A DNA stretch of 64,000 nt from contig MQVO02000052.1 of NCBI GenBank assembly GCA_001986395.2, positions 1 through 64,000 of the forward strand, written 5' to 3'. Position numbers and translations under genes: made by a program. A model generated the notes under the pieces. That model saw nothing but the letters and a program-made list of their open reading frames with translations, had not been told where the DNA came from and did no database searches. The stretch comes from Irpex lacteus (taxonomy: Eukaryota; Basidiomycota; Agaricomycetes; Polyporales; Irpicaceae). Of the stretch, positions 48,872-61,148 are shown one piece after another. Within the stretch, counting starts at the first letter, position 1. Each line of letters starts with the position of its first letter.

Positions 48872-50538
48872 ATGCCCGACACCACATCATACAGCGTTCT
48901 CTCTTCTGCAGACACAGTATGGCTTGCCACAGGTGTGGCAGCTGTCGTATTCTCCTTCTTAATTTTCCGGAACAAGGTGAGGATGATGACGTTCCCAATG
49001 CTTCCGTAGGAAAACAAGCTAACAATCATACTGCCCATCTAGTCCATTCCAGCCTCACGCTCGTCCACTGCGGCCACGACGAATAAAACTTCCCTATCTG
49101 AAACTCCAGGGCCGAATATCGTCAAAGGGCCGTTCGACATGGGCGAAGTGCGAGTCTCGAAGATCTTGGTTCATCCGATCAAGGTGTGCACGATGCGACT
49201 CTGATCCGCCTGATTACAACTCTGAATCGGGAGTAGAGTTGTCGAGGGACGTCCGTCTCTGAGGCCAGATACACGCCGATCGGGCTCGAGGTAGGTACAT
49301 TTGAATACCCAGAATTACACGAACCAGTGGTTTACGAACCTTGACTTTCAGAATGACAGAAAGTGGTGCATCATCGATGCAAAGAACAACAAGATCCTCA
49401 CTGCGCGTGAGATCGCAAAGGTGAATAGCACAGACAGGTTTCGCCAACTCGGCTTACCCACTTCGTTAGATGGTACTCATCGAGCCGCGTCTTCATTACG
49501 ACAATAGCTCCGTTGCTGGAGGAGTGCTGACCGTGACAGTTCCCAATGGCGACGCTACGACGTCTTTCAGCGTGCCCATTCAGCCGACGCCAGCGATACT
49601 TTCTCAATGGCCGATGTATGTCATCCCAGTGACCTACCATAACCCGTCTTGACGCCGCATGCGCTGATAACGCTCCTCGCACGTTTCACAGCATAGACAA
49701 GTGCAGCTTATTCGGACAAACTGATATCGATGGGTACGTATGTCAAGCGGTCGAGCCAGGAGGACCCTCACCGTCGGAAATCCTAACAAACTATATGGGC
49801 AAGGAGGTCCACCTGGTCATGAAAGGTCCCCGAGTCCGTCCATGTGATCCGACCCCTCTCTTTCCTAACCTCGAGGCAAGCAGTGTATTTCAGGTACGGC
49901 CATATGTTTCCGCGATAGCGAGCTTTGCAGTTGGCTGACTGTTCGCAGGATGGATATCCGCTCTTAGTTGCGAGTGAGGAGAGCCTCGCTGCTGTCGGAT
50001 CCGCCATTCGCGATGCTGCCACTGGAAACTCTGCCACCTTAGGTAGAATAGGCGGTATGGACCATGACCGATGGAAGGATGGTCAGATTGAGATTGAACG
50101 GTAAGCGTAGTTAATCCTTCATATACAGTCAGAACTAAAGTACCAGTGACAGGTTCCGTCCCAATATCGTGTTCACAGGTGCAGGGGTACCCTACGCAGA
50201 GGATGCTTGGCGAAATATCGTCATTGGTGACGACCAACCAGACGAGGCCAACGTCATCTCTCTAGTTTCGAAGTGCACGCGATGTCTGGTGAGTGATCAC
50301 GAGCTTTGTCGCAGAGGGACACATGTGAATCTGAACGTCGTGCATGCAGCTTCCTAATGTAGACGTGAAAACTGGTATTCGCGATGCCGCCGTTCCGTAC
50401 AAGGTCATAATGAAGATTCGCTCGGGAGTAGACGCGAACAATATGAACAAGGCGTGTTTCGGGTGTAACGGCGTGCCGAGCGGAAATGGCGTCGTTCGGG
50501 TAGGAGATATCGTCCGTGTGAAGGAGTGGGTGGCATGA
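48872..50538 (+). CDS. MOSC-domain protein, mARC-like, membrane-anchored
   Basis: Likely molybdenum-cofactor-binding reductase related to mitochondrial amidoxime-reducing component. The N-terminus has one membrane helix (VWLATGVAAVVFSFLIF), spliced to SIPASRSSTAATT. The MOSC_N barrel reads VRVSKILVHPIKSCRGTSVP, then NDRKWCIIDAKNNKILTARE. The MOSC domain has QDGYPLLVASEESLAAVG, FRPNIVFTGAGVPYAEDAWR and KCTRCLLPNVDVKTG, with a Cys in the position used to bind the cofactor. It ends GNGVVRVGDIVRVKEWVA. About eight short introns join in frame. Location (outer mitochondrial membrane or ER) is inferred from family. Confidence 0.86.
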
Positions 50539-51346
50539 ATATCATATGGGTATGATTGAGTATATTATTGCGGTATATCTGAGCGCAGATCATGTATCTA
50601 GTTTCATCTCGCAGCCTGAGTATGCATTTCAAGTGGAGAGCGAGTGAAATAGCGGAGAGTTTGATTGCTGGGTTTGTTTCGCTATAAACATAAGTATATT
50701 GAATCTTCTCAAATCATCCTCATGTGTCGCGTATGGCTCTTCCTAATATGCTTATCACCCAGTAACACCATGAACGGCATTCCTAACTTCTACTCAAGTA
50801 ATCACACAAACACGAGTGCAATTGAGGAGCAAGTCCATTGATTCGTGAGAAGAAACTACTACAATAGGCAATTATACTAGGGTTAGGGTTAGCGCATCGC
50901 AAGAGCCAAAAAAAAAAATGGCCTGCCCAGCCCGAGGGCCGAAGCAGGACAGGAAAATATTGAGACGGTGCATGAGCCGAAGCCCATACAAACCGCGAGC
51001 TCCCTCTGTATGGACAAGGTCGCCGTGCTATGGAAGGACCCCACGGCCCACAGACCCAGGTCCGTGAAGGGGCCTGTGCCATCAAGGTAAGTATAAGGTG
51101 TTCAGAAGGGCGCGCTGGGGTTTATATACTCGCAGGCGCGTGCGCACGGACCAGGTGCGCAGACTCAGCTCGACGGCGTGTTCGCGCTCCCGGATGCGTG
51201 CATACTCTTTGCATTGCATACATGATTCCTTCAAAGATCTTGACTGTTCGTGTACACAGTAAATGTTGTTGATGTCATACGCGTCACGGAAGAAGAGAAA
51301 ATGAGATTCCAACAGCAGTGAAATAAATTACATCCAGTACACAGCA
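50539..51346. other. 0.8-kb intergenic region, convergent 3' ends
   Basis: Between the MOSC and EXO84 3' ends. Contains two tandem TTAGGG-type units (about 50879-50892), an A-run near 50908 and a GC-rich stretch with repeated CCGAAGC words (about 50940-50990). No gene recognised. Confidence 0.5.
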
Positions 51347-54119
51347 CTAAAACATATTCTCTCGTCTAGGAATCGCAACTGGAGGTGGCCTATTCGGTGT
51401 GCCACTTCCAGGGCGATTCGACGATCGAGGAGGAAGTGCTCTCGGGCCTCGAGGAATTTCTGGAGTACCAGATCTGGAGTTTGCCAGAGCGGCGGGTATG
51501 GGAGGGGGCGTCGAGGGCATAGGGGAATACGAGCGACTGGTGGACGCAGGTGAATGAGTGCCCGCTCGTGGGTATGGCGTGTTCCCTGGTGAGGGTATCG
51601 GTGGCTGTGTCAATGTCAGGCCGTTGGCGGGCAACGCAGCTATGGGTATGGGCGGAACAGGAGGTGAACGGACAGTTCTTAGAGGAGTCGGTGCAGCGAG
51701 AGTGGGAGCGGGGGACCGTGACCTTGGAGTAGGTGCAGGTGTTCGAACTGGGTCGGGATAGCTCTGAGTCCTTGCGTGAGGTTTGTACGCGGGTGGTTTC
51801 GGGCTCGACGGTTCTTCTGGGTTCTCTAGGAGAACTTTATCAAGGAGGAAGCGGAAGTCCAACCCGTATTCCTCAAGGAGCTACCACAATCCATTATTAG
51901 CACAGTGTCATCTAAATGATGAAGATAATTGCGGCCAACCTTCTTGCTTTGCATCTTCGTAACTCTAATCGCTGAGTCAATGACTTCGGGGTCAACGTCC
52001 AGACTGTAGACTTGTTTCCTGAACATCTCCGCGTATTTTTCAACTTCAATTTTGGCCCACTGAACGAATGCTACCAAGAGAATATCAGTACAGACCGAAT
52101 GTCACGCACAGACTAAACGCACAACTGGAAACCTCGTTCTCTTTGAAGCTCGCCAAGAACCAGTCCGCAGTATGCTTGATACCAGTGAACACAACCGTGG
52201 CCAAGTCGCCGATGTACGACACGATATCACCCTCGAACGTAATCATCCGAACCCGTTTACGCATCATGTCTGCACGAGAGTTCAAGAACGTACTTCGCGC
52301 CGCAGCACCCGCCCCAAGCTGACTGAGGAGTCCGATCAGGTGCACAACGTTCGACTTGCGGTTCGAAGGTAGAGCAAGTGATTGCAGCAGGGCAGAAGTC
52401 AAGGAGGTCTTCAGCGGAGTGAGCTTGGCCGACACGTTGGGCATGCTGGAGACCTTGCTCTCCCCTGAGAAGGACAAGTCAGGTACGAGATTTGGTTTGG
52501 CAGAGATTGACTGACCTTCTCGCACCAGGGCTACCGCTTCATCGAATTTTCGCAGAGCAATAGCGACAGTCAAGTCATCCGAGAACTCTCCAATCCATCG
52601 GGCGTCCCTCTCAGCCTTCTCCTTCGCGTCGGATTTGTCGCCCAGTCCTGCGAGGAAGTCGGGCAAGGGGGGCATATCAGGAGGAAACGCGTTAGAGTTT
52701 CGCTACGAAAGAGGTTCGTGAGCGAGAGCATAATTTCCCATGTGGAGGTATGACTTACGTCGCCACCGCCCCACATACTCTTGCGACGTTGGTGTTCTCC
52801 TTCACGCTCCTTCCGCCTCTTGGCAGCAAGCTCCTCCGCGACAGCTCGGAACTGCATGAGGAGGCTGCGCTTATCTGCAGCAACTTCTGTCCGATATACG
52901 TGCGTCTCTTTGTTATACCTAATCTTGAATACGTTGGTCATCGCTATCACAAAGTGTACGCATTCAGCTTAGCATAGAGCAAAGAAACATAATCAGACCA
53001 ATATAAACTCACTCGCCGTGTCCTTTGTGTCTAGCACTAGCATCTCATTCAAAGGCCAGCACCGTTCAGCAACCAACTTGTCAGTCTCGGCGTTATTCCT
53101 CCGTTTCCGTTTCCGCGCAACAAGGACAGCGTCATCGAGCAGGATGAACCGAATCGCATGATCGACTTTGTATGTCGCAGGGTTGAGCGAAGAGATGTTG
53201 TCCATCTCCATGATGACATGTCTTCCAGGCGTCGTAGGCACAAACTTGCTTGAACCTTCGATCTGGGTGTGGAGGGTCTGCATTTGGTTCGCGTATAGGA
53301 CTTTGAGATCCGCAATGGACGATCTGACGTTCCTTCTACGCTCTGCAGGAGAATAGTCTGGTGAGAGGGGGTCCTTGGAGGTAAACTTTCTCTCTCACCT
53401 GCCACAGATGCAGAGTCATCTATGTGTAGTAGCGACGGCATGCCTTTCCATTCAGATAGCGCCTCCTTGAACTCAAGCATTTCGTTCTCAAGCGTGCTGA
53501 TATCCTTCGACACCACCACGAACTCAGCATAACTGTAATATCTTAGTAACACGCCTGACACTTCACACATTGGGGTCACTCACTTCTTGAACACATTTCT
53601 CTGCAAGTCAGTCGCGACGTTATTCTTCAAGTCATGCAGAGACGACTGCAGCGTCCGCAGCTCCGCCTCGGTCGAATTTGCCATCTTTGACTTTAAGACT
53701 AGAGGACTCTATCTTCAGATATCATCTTCTCCTCATATCGAATATTAACTCTTACAGGCATCGGGGTCAAACCTATCCTGGTCCAACATCTTCAAATCCG
53801 CCTTCCTCTGCTCCTCCTTCAACTCCTCCTCCCTCCTCCCCCTCGCCCTCGGGTCTTCCTCCAAATAACTATCCGGCTCCCTCGTAATCACACCCCCAGG
53901 CCTCAGTCCCAGCGGAATACTCGGCACAGCGGGCGCAGAGATGTTCGTAGGGGACGATATGTCCGCATACCGCATCGACATCCGTTTCTTGATCTTGTCG
54001 TCGACTCGCGTCGCCCGTCGGGCCTGTATGGTCGTGCCATCTGGTTTGGAGGTCTTCTGGGTCTTTTGTCTGTTAGGTCGGCTCGCCTGCGACGGCTTGC
54101 GAGTTCGTAGAGATTGCAT
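51347..54119 (-). CDS. EXO84: Exocyst subunit Exo84
   Basis: Component of the exocyst complex that tethers secretory vesicles at the plasma membrane. The N-terminus is basic (MQSLRTRKPSQASRPNRQKT), then EAELRTLQSSLHDLKNNVAT and NYAEFVVVSKDISTLENEML, the Exo84 N-terminal coiled coil. A PH-like domain follows (HVIMEMDNISSLNPATYKVD, RFILLDDAVLVARKRKRRN). The helical C-terminal domain reads DARWIGEFSDDLTVAIALRK, VHLIGLLSQLGAGAAARSTF, YIGDLATVVFTGIKHTADWF and FVQWAKIEVEKYAEMF. The tail is a long Pro/Ser/Arg-rich disordered segment ending RRENMF. About seven introns, all in frame. Confidence 0.9.
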
Positions 54120-54558
54120 GGTGGCCGCGGTGAACTAGAGTGAGGTCGTGAAGGTCGTGGATGCTGATCTTGTCCTCTCGCGAGGTGATGAACGCGTTGT
54201 GTACCTCTGTGACCTCTGAATCCGGGTCCCAGCCCTACTGAGTGTGCTATAATGAAGAGTCAATAGTCCGAGTTCTTGATGGTGGCCATAAGAATACTGG
54301 CACAGGATAACAGTAATCACCATGACTGCCCTTGCCATGCCGGCCCGACAAAAGCCGCGCCACAAAGCACTCGTTTACCAAAAGTAACAGTTGCGTGCAT
54401 TGGCATGCACCCTGCCTTCGAGTTGGATTTCGTGAAAAGAATTTGTATGATATAGACGTGGTCGTTACATCTCGTGATCCACAATGCCAATAAATGTGTC
54501 GTATACAGTATAAAATATCCGAAGTAAAGATAAAGATATCCAGACCCTCCTCTTATCC
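54120..54558. other. Intergenic, no gene seen
   Basis: About 440 bp between the EXO84 start and the NIPA stop, both read leftward. No repeat or clear promoter element. Confidence 0.45.
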
Positions 54559-57031
54559 TCAGTACTCTGTTATGTCCTTCTCGTTCAACGACTTGAATGA
54601 CCCCTCGTCGTCGCTATTCCCCTCATCGTTCGCACCCCCAGAGCTACCAGACGACCCAGGTTCGCCCACCGTCGGCGACTTCTCCGATTCTATCACCGAC
54701 AACGGTTTCTGAGACGCCAAAGTCTGCTGGCTCGGTTTCTCCTTCAACGATTCCAACTGTGTCATAGACGTCCGCGGAGCCGCCGGCGACGGGGTCCTCG
54801 AGCGGAAGAACACCGACGGCAACTCGACAAAGCTGCTGACGTTACTTCGACTCTGTCGCGTCGCATTCCCGTTCTCGCGCATCTCGACGTGTCCCTTCTC
54901 AAGGTCCGGTAGCGGAGGTACAGGAGGGGCGTCGTCTGGTATCTCCATCGCCTGGAACCGACTCCCTCGTGGTGTGTTCCATGCCCCGTGAGGTAGCCAA
55001 CTGGGTCTGTGTCCGCTCGTCCCACTTCCGCTTCTCGCCATCGAACGCGCTCCCTCCTCCGATCTTGAATTCGAGCTTTGTCCGTGCACCACATGTCCCG
55101 ACAACTCAGCTCTTGCGTGACTGGCAGCAGATAGCGCCCTGGCTCTTCGTTTCGCGCGGATGATCGTCCCAATCGCACCAAACGTGCCTCGTAACGAGTC
55201 CATGCCCGGTGCTTCCGTTCTCTGAACGATTTCCTGTGTGGATGCAAGATCGTCGAAGTCCAGATCGAAATCTTCCAAGGAATCCTCGCCAGTGATGTGT
55301 CCAGGTAGAGAGACTTGTGGTGCGGCTCCGAACACGTCGCTTGGGGCGCGATCCGATGAGATTTGAGAGCGAACGTTGGAGTGCCGCGATCGGCGAGAGC
55401 GTAATGTTGCCGAGCGACGAACACTTGCCCTGCGTACGGCGAGAGGGTCGATCTCTGAGCGGGCTGCCTCAAGCAGCAGTGCGGTGTGTTCGTCAACCTG
55501 TGGTTTGCCAGATGAGCGTATGCGGTGCATCATATCGGTCACCGTACGCACCTGAGTAAGTCTCCTCGGGTCGACCTTCGACATTTGGAGGATAAATATT
55601 CCTGTACAGATCACGAAGAATGCAAGAACCACGGTCACGATTTGTGACCCAGAGGCCTTGAGACCTTTGTACAGGATCTAACGCACGGGTGAGTACGTGA
55701 GCATGACGTACGTGAAGAGGTAGTGTACGTACAACAGATGTGACAAGTGTGCAGAAGGTGACTGAAGATCTATTAGCACGCAGAGAACTTGAAATGAAAT
55801 GTCTATACTCACATGTCACATAGTAAGTCGGTGTTACTATCGATCAAAAACGTCATTGAGTCTGGTATTCGAAACAGTACCATTGAGGGTACGTACCCAT
55901 AGCTGTAAAATATCATCAGCGCGAGAAACACATCGGGTTGAAATGTTACTCACCAGTATTGAATAGTGCGAGTGCAACATTGAGGTAGTATATTTCCGTT
56001 ACTGCACTGAGATGAGTAGAGCATTTACAGTGTGAGATCAGAAGACCTACACAGCGTTATGACAACAAATACCAATAGAAAATAAGTAAACCAGTACTTA
56101 AACTAAAAGAGCTTCCATCGGTCAATTTACTTCATAGCCGACATAGGATCACGTACCTGGTTGTCACCTCGTATACTTGTCAGAATACATGCTCCAAGTC
56201 CTTGGGTACAACTGACACTGAGCCCACCGATGAGGCTGCAGATCCCTATATCTACAGGATCAAGGGTCGTGTTTAGCGAGAACTGTAAGACCTGAAGACT
56301 CTACTCACATGGCAACATGCTCTTCTTGCCGTATCTCGGTGCCACCCATAGGGCAAGAAACGCCGCAATAAGGATAACGCAGCCACCATACGCGAGAAAC
56401 CAGGGTGTCACAAAGAGATGTTGGAATTCTTTGATAGTCGTTACACTTTGTTCCTCGGGGCCATTGAGCGCAAGGATGGATGAGCCGAGTAGACACTGAA
56501 CGCAGGATATCCAGCCGAAGAGAGATAGTCTTTCGTCGAGGATGAAGTGCGATAGCAGAGAGGATATGACGACGGATAGAGCGCCCATAGGTGTCTTGGA
56601 GAAACGCCTGAGTGTTGAAAGCTGCGAACAGTAGAGGAAGCACGTACGACGATGATGGCCTCCACAAATGCATACGCCGCAAAGTTACACAATTCCCCTA
56701 CGATCATAATAATCATGCCCGTCCACCACATGGGCTATTTTGTGTTGCGTGAATATCGGGGAGTAGTCCAACTCAACGACAAGACTCACCGACTTCAGGT
56801 ACGCCACGCCCTCTCCAGCAGCCTGTCCATGCTGTGACTTGAGCAGCCCCTTCTTCTTGAACACGAAAGACGATCCGATGAGAACCCCACTGCCAATCGC
56901 GAGGCAGACACCGACACTGTGAAGGGGTGAGAAAGGTTCAGCTGCGACAGGAAATCGAGTACCCACACTCGAAACTGGTGTGGTTGTGATGGGGCAGAGG
57001 TGGCCATCGCCGACACAGACGGCGAAGACAT
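54559..57031 (-). CDS. NIPA-type magnesium transporter with long cytosolic tail
   Basis: Multi-pass membrane protein of the NIPA family (Mg2+ transport). Start at MSSPSVSAMATSAPSQPHQF (57031), spliced to VGVCLAIGSGVLIGSSFVFK, the conserved first helix. Then come MWWTGMIIMIVGELCNFAAY, PMGALSVVISSLLSHFILDE, SLFGWISCVQCLLGSSILAL, TPWFLAYGGCVILIAAFLAL, KYWFTYFLLVFVVITLLTEI and SQIVTVVLAFFVICTGIFIL. A tail of over 300 residues is Ser/Arg/Glu-rich and disordered. Exons are small and numerous in the membrane part, and all splice in frame. A Harbinger transposon now sits about 180 bp upstream of the start codon, so the original distal promoter is displaced to beyond 61298. Confidence 0.88.
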
Positions 57032-57210
57032 GTCGTCGAGCGTCGTTGGACACGTCGAGGAGACAAGTCAGAGTGATGTGGTGAACAAAGCCAAGGACTG
57101 CGAGGATGGGGGGAGGCTAGCGAGAAAGGCACGCCAAGGTGGATCCATTGCGCGACTGAATAGTGGCTGAATTGGGAGACGTGATGGCTTCCGGGGAAGA
57201 CTTCTGGCCA

Positions 57211-57213
57211 TCA
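57211..57213 (+). repeat. Left target-site duplication (TCA)
   Basis: The three bases TCA just outside the left inverted repeat match the three bases just outside the right one (61296-61298). A 3-bp duplication is the rule for PIF/Harbinger elements. Confidence 0.7.
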
Positions 57214-57360
57214 AGGTAGGCTCAATTCTCTCTGGTGGACTCGGTTGACTCGGTGGGTTTGGTGGATTCGGTTGATCTGGTGGGTTGGTCGTCATTGCCG
57301 GTGTGCCGAGGAGCGCCCGTGACAGGGTGACGCGTCATCAGCCCGCCCTCGCGCGACCGA
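57214..57360 (+). repeat. Left terminal inverted repeat of Harbinger element
   Basis: Begins AGGTAGGCTCAATTCTCTC. It is the exact reverse complement of 61149-61295 over all 147 bases. It contains internal repetition: TCGGTTGA occurs twice and GGTGG-type words several times, possible transposase or Myb binding sites. Confidence 0.92.
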
Positions 57361-57486
57361 CGCTCCCGCACTTTTCGTCCTTGACAACCATAACCGGACA
57401 TTCGCGACGTCCTCTCCCTTCTCTCTCTTCACATTAATCCTCATATACTGTAGTTCTCGTTGCTTCACTTGTTATTACTTGGCAAA

Positions 57487-59430
57487 ATGGATCAGATAAC
57501 TCAAGATAATAATTATAATCTGTGGGTTGAGCCATACACCACCGCCCTTGTCCACAGTAACTGACACGACACGAAAACAGTACAATCCCTCCCGTACCTC
57601 GAGGTGGGTTGCTTGAATACCTTTATTCGGACGCTCTGGAACCGGACGTGAGTGACTTTCTACTGTGTTTTCAACACGGAGCGATGCTAACAACTGAACA
57701 ATCGTTAATCAGCTCCCATTCGATGGCGCTTCTGTTCAACTTCAACGCCTTCCGGATGCGGTCAGCGGCAATGGCGGGCATGGCGCGTGGGAGTTATTTG
57801 AGCAGTACAGTGTTGTACGTATCGAACCTCTCGAATGATAACATTCTCATTAACGTCTCAATTGTATAGGACACACGTCTCACATCAAATGCGGCTCATT
57901 TGGGTCATGAAGCCCGCTGGCAGCCTCAAGCTGAGCCACTCAATGACACCGCCGTCGACGCGAGGTTAATGCTCGGTGCAGTCACTGCAGGGGCTGCGGA
58001 ACCTCTTCGCGCTGTCGAGAACGGTCTCGCACAAACGGAGCTGCTGCTTCGCACCGAGGAAGAGATCTCCCTTCCTCGGGAGGCATCCCCAACACCTCCT
58101 CCTTCACGTGCCGTCACACCGCGCCCACCTGAACGCCCCCCGAAGCGAACGACAAAGGCCCGTAATGAGCAGAATATCGCACCGCCGTCTACGCCTACCC
58201 GCCGCGGCTCTCGCAAGAAACGCGCCGCGTCTGTTGAGGTTGTCTCTCCGAAGCCTACAAAACCGCATAAACGGCGAAAGGCCTCCGCTGCTTCATCTGC
58301 CACGCCCGCTCAGAACCCTCAAGTCAAGGAGGAGGAGAAAAAGCCTATCGTACACTGGACAGAGAGTGAAATCGACAAGCTCGTCCATCACGTTCTTGAC
58401 GATGACGGTGTCCTTCTCGGACGGGTTGGCGGAACGAAGAAGTTGTCGCTTCATGACGCGAAGAAGGTAAGTTGTTACGGCTTTCATTTCATGATGTTCT
58501 TTTGACGTATTATATCCTTATTAGCTATCGCGAGAAGTCTTCGCAGGTGTACGGAGTGCTGAGTCCATTCGCACCAAGTTTGGTGACTTGCGTAGGACCT
58601 TCGATTGGATCCGGGAGCTGGAGTCATTCACCGGTGGTGGTGGGGATCCGGACGAGACTCAAGGCGAGGACGACGTACTTTCGGTCCGCATCTCCAATGC
58701 TCGCCGTGCTGGAAAGGAGGTCGGGCTGCTTACCGCTGAGAAGTTCGAGACTTTCAAGCGCCGTGGCTGGTACAAAAGCTTCGCTAACGTGTGAGTAAGC
58801 TTACTTACCTTCTGAACTATCTCCGATCTGATGTTGTATAGTATGCGAGATCATGTTGGTATGGTTCGTCCACAAGTGTTCAACTCTGAGAGTCTTAGCG
58901 ACGAGGACCGGGCAGTAATCGAGCTGCAGTCGGATGAATCGGAGGGTGAGCAGGAGGTTGCAGATCGGAACGCAGCGCTCACACCAAGCACACCTAAGCC
59001 TAGTCATCCCACCCCATCGGCCTCTCGTACCCCACTCTCACCTACTCCGGACCATGTCGTGTCGAAGCCCGACTCCTCTGTTCCCGCTGCCCCCACGCCC
59101 TCATCATCCGCTTCGGCTGTTCTGCCATCACGTGGCCGTAGCCAGACACCTGCAGCTCCTGTCCCACCTCACAAGCCCAAGGCACCTAAGCTCAAGGGTA
59201 GCTTTGAGCAGCTTCTTCAGGCTAATGCTGACAGGTTTAGCACAGTTTGTGACAAACTTGTTGCGCACCTTGATGGGCTCAAGTCTGCCCGTGAGAAGCA
59301 GGAGCAGGCTTTGGAGAGGACCTTGACGCTGAAGGCAGCTCAGAAAGCTGTGAGTGATCCGAACAGCAGCGCAGAGTTTAGAGCAGCTGCAGAGAAGGTT
59401 TTAATGGGGCAGTTTGCGAAAATGCAGTAG
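57487..59430 (+). CDS. Harbinger ORF1: Myb/SANT-like DNA-binding protein
   Basis: Accessory DNA-binding protein that, in characterised Harbinger elements, helps the nuclease reach the nucleus and the repeats. Exons join as MDQITQDNNYNL then TIPPVPRGGLLEYLYSDALE, LPFDGASVQLQRLPDAVSGN, and DTRLTSNAAHLGHEARW. A Pro/Arg/Lys-rich stretch (RRGSRKKRAAS, KPHKRRKASA) may be a nuclear signal. The Myb/SANT-like part is VHWTESEIDKLVHHVLDDDG then SAESIRTKFGDLRRTFDWIR. A Ser/Pro-rich linker and a C-terminal coiled coil (LVAHLDGLKSAREKQEQALE) end the protein at 59430. Start chosen at the first ATG after the left repeat; the first intron donor (GTGGGT) is weak. Confidence 0.78.
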
Positions 59431-59473
59431 AGTTCCTGTTCCACCAAGTTGACAATAAATTGTTTACGTTTTA

Positions 59474-61070
59474 TTATCTTATGAGCCTATTTAATAAATT
59501 AAACCGCATTTGGTGGCCTGCCTCTCGGAGTGATGCATCTGTTTCATTTGCGGGTATGTCAATGTCTATATCCTCAACCAGTTCTCCCTGCAAACCTCTG
59601 TCATCTTCCTCAGCTACAACCAGGTCTTCCTCCTCCTCATCTCCACCTAGCCAATCCTGCGGATGATCGTCATACTCAATGCAGAGGTTATGGACAATCA
59701 TAAGTGATTCAATGACTCGATATCCTTCCCTCATGTCGGCAGGAGTGGGAAAGAATTGCAACGCACGAAATCGCTTCTTCAACAAGCCAAAAGCATGTTC
59801 AACGTAAATGCGCTTATTTGAGATCAACTTGTTGAATTGGCGGCGTCGGGTTTTCTCCTGTGCATCACATTCATTGACCTCTGGTTCAGTGAACGGACGA
59901 AGAAGGTATGGAGAAGAGGGATAGCCTAATTAATCTTACATATCAGAAGGTTACGACACCGAATAGTAACACTTACCTTTGTCAGCGAGAAGATATTCAC
60001 CTTGAGCAAATTTTTGATGTCGGTGGCGCCATACGCTCGATTTTTTCCACATTGTAGCATCGTTGACACATCCTGGCCAACCAAGCTCAAAGTTGATGAA
60101 CCGCAAATCATGATCAACAATTGCCTGGATGTTGAGCTGAGATCAAGAATATAAATTCAGCAACTGTGTTGGAACCGAGATCACAATACTCACTGCTGGG
60201 TATCGCTTTCGACAAAAGTACAATGCACCTTGCACTTTTGGAATAGTTGTGAGGCGGATCAAGCTGCCATCTACAACACCTATGCATTCGTCAAAACCAT
60301 TCTCACCGAAATCAGCTTTGGACTCGGCACGGCGTGCTTGATTGGGCCACACTACAACCCGCCTGTATCCAAGCTGCCGAAATGCTCGAGTGACACGTCG
60401 ACAGTAAAGGAATACTGCTCCAAGGCTTACGCCCATCTTGTGTGCCACTGTTCGGGGATCACCACCCAACGCTCCATAGCGTAGCAGATAACACGCGAGT
60501 TGGAAGCGGACAGGGCGTTGAGGTTTCCAACCGGAAGAATGAAAGATAGGGCATGGCTGCAAATATGCAACAAGCCGATCAAACGTTCTTCGGCCAACAC
60601 TATATACCATAGTTAGAATGTCTGATCATTGATGCATAACATTTATTGAGATTTGAACGTTACCGGAATTCATGGCGGAAGTCACGATCAGCCCACCCCA
60701 AAGCTGCTTCAAACCATTGCACACCTTCTGGGTGTTGCGCATACTTGCCGCGTGAAGAATCCTGCTCCAAAGCGGCTGCCAGAGTAACTGTCTGCATACC
60801 GAGCTCCTCAAGAAGAAGCTTTGTCGCAGCCGCCGCCACCCGTTCCTCCTCGCGCAAGGCATTTCGATTGATAGCCGTGTCGATAGCATCGTCTGAACTT
60901 GACCCTTCGCTGTCGGCACCGTCGAAGTCCGAGTCTGAGTCGTCGTCGTAGAGGTAATCTTCTACCGTCATAATCTCATCGTATAGCTGGCTGGTCATCT
61001 CGATGGCTGCATTTTGAACCAGGAGAAGCTGTTGTAGCTCTCTCTTCGAAGGACGTCGCGCACCACCCAT
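59474..61070 (-). CDS. Harbinger transposase, HARBI1-like DDE nuclease
   Basis: Endonuclease expected to cut at the inverted repeats. The N-terminal part begins MGGARRPSKRELQQLLLVQN with an acidic stretch and EFRVGRRTFDRLVAYLQP after the first intron. A helix-turn-helix-like segment follows (YGALGGDPRTVAHKMGVSLG, AVFLYCRRVTRAFRQLG). The catalytic core has the first Asp in CIGVVDGSLIRL (codon 60269-60271), the second in EYLLADKGYP (59981-59983) and the Glu in RIYVEHAFGLLKKRFRALQ (59798-59800). It ends MRFNLLNRLIR. Three introns (after HEFR, after RYPA, within DK|GYP) join in frame, with no stop or indel. The DDE triad is complete, so activity is plausible. Confidence 0.9.
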
Positions 61071-61148
61071 GGTAATAATTAAGTTTAATCACGCCCGACT
61101 CGCTTATCGTAAATACAAACAAAGCGCGTTGTGTGTAAACAAAGCGCA

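Noticed and set aside
57068..57295. Open frame starting in the transposon's left repeat (MTTNPPDQPN...) as an N-terminal extension of the NIPA-type protein
   Set aside because: It stops at 57068, before the real start at 57031, and cannot be joined to the first membrane exon without an unsupported intron.
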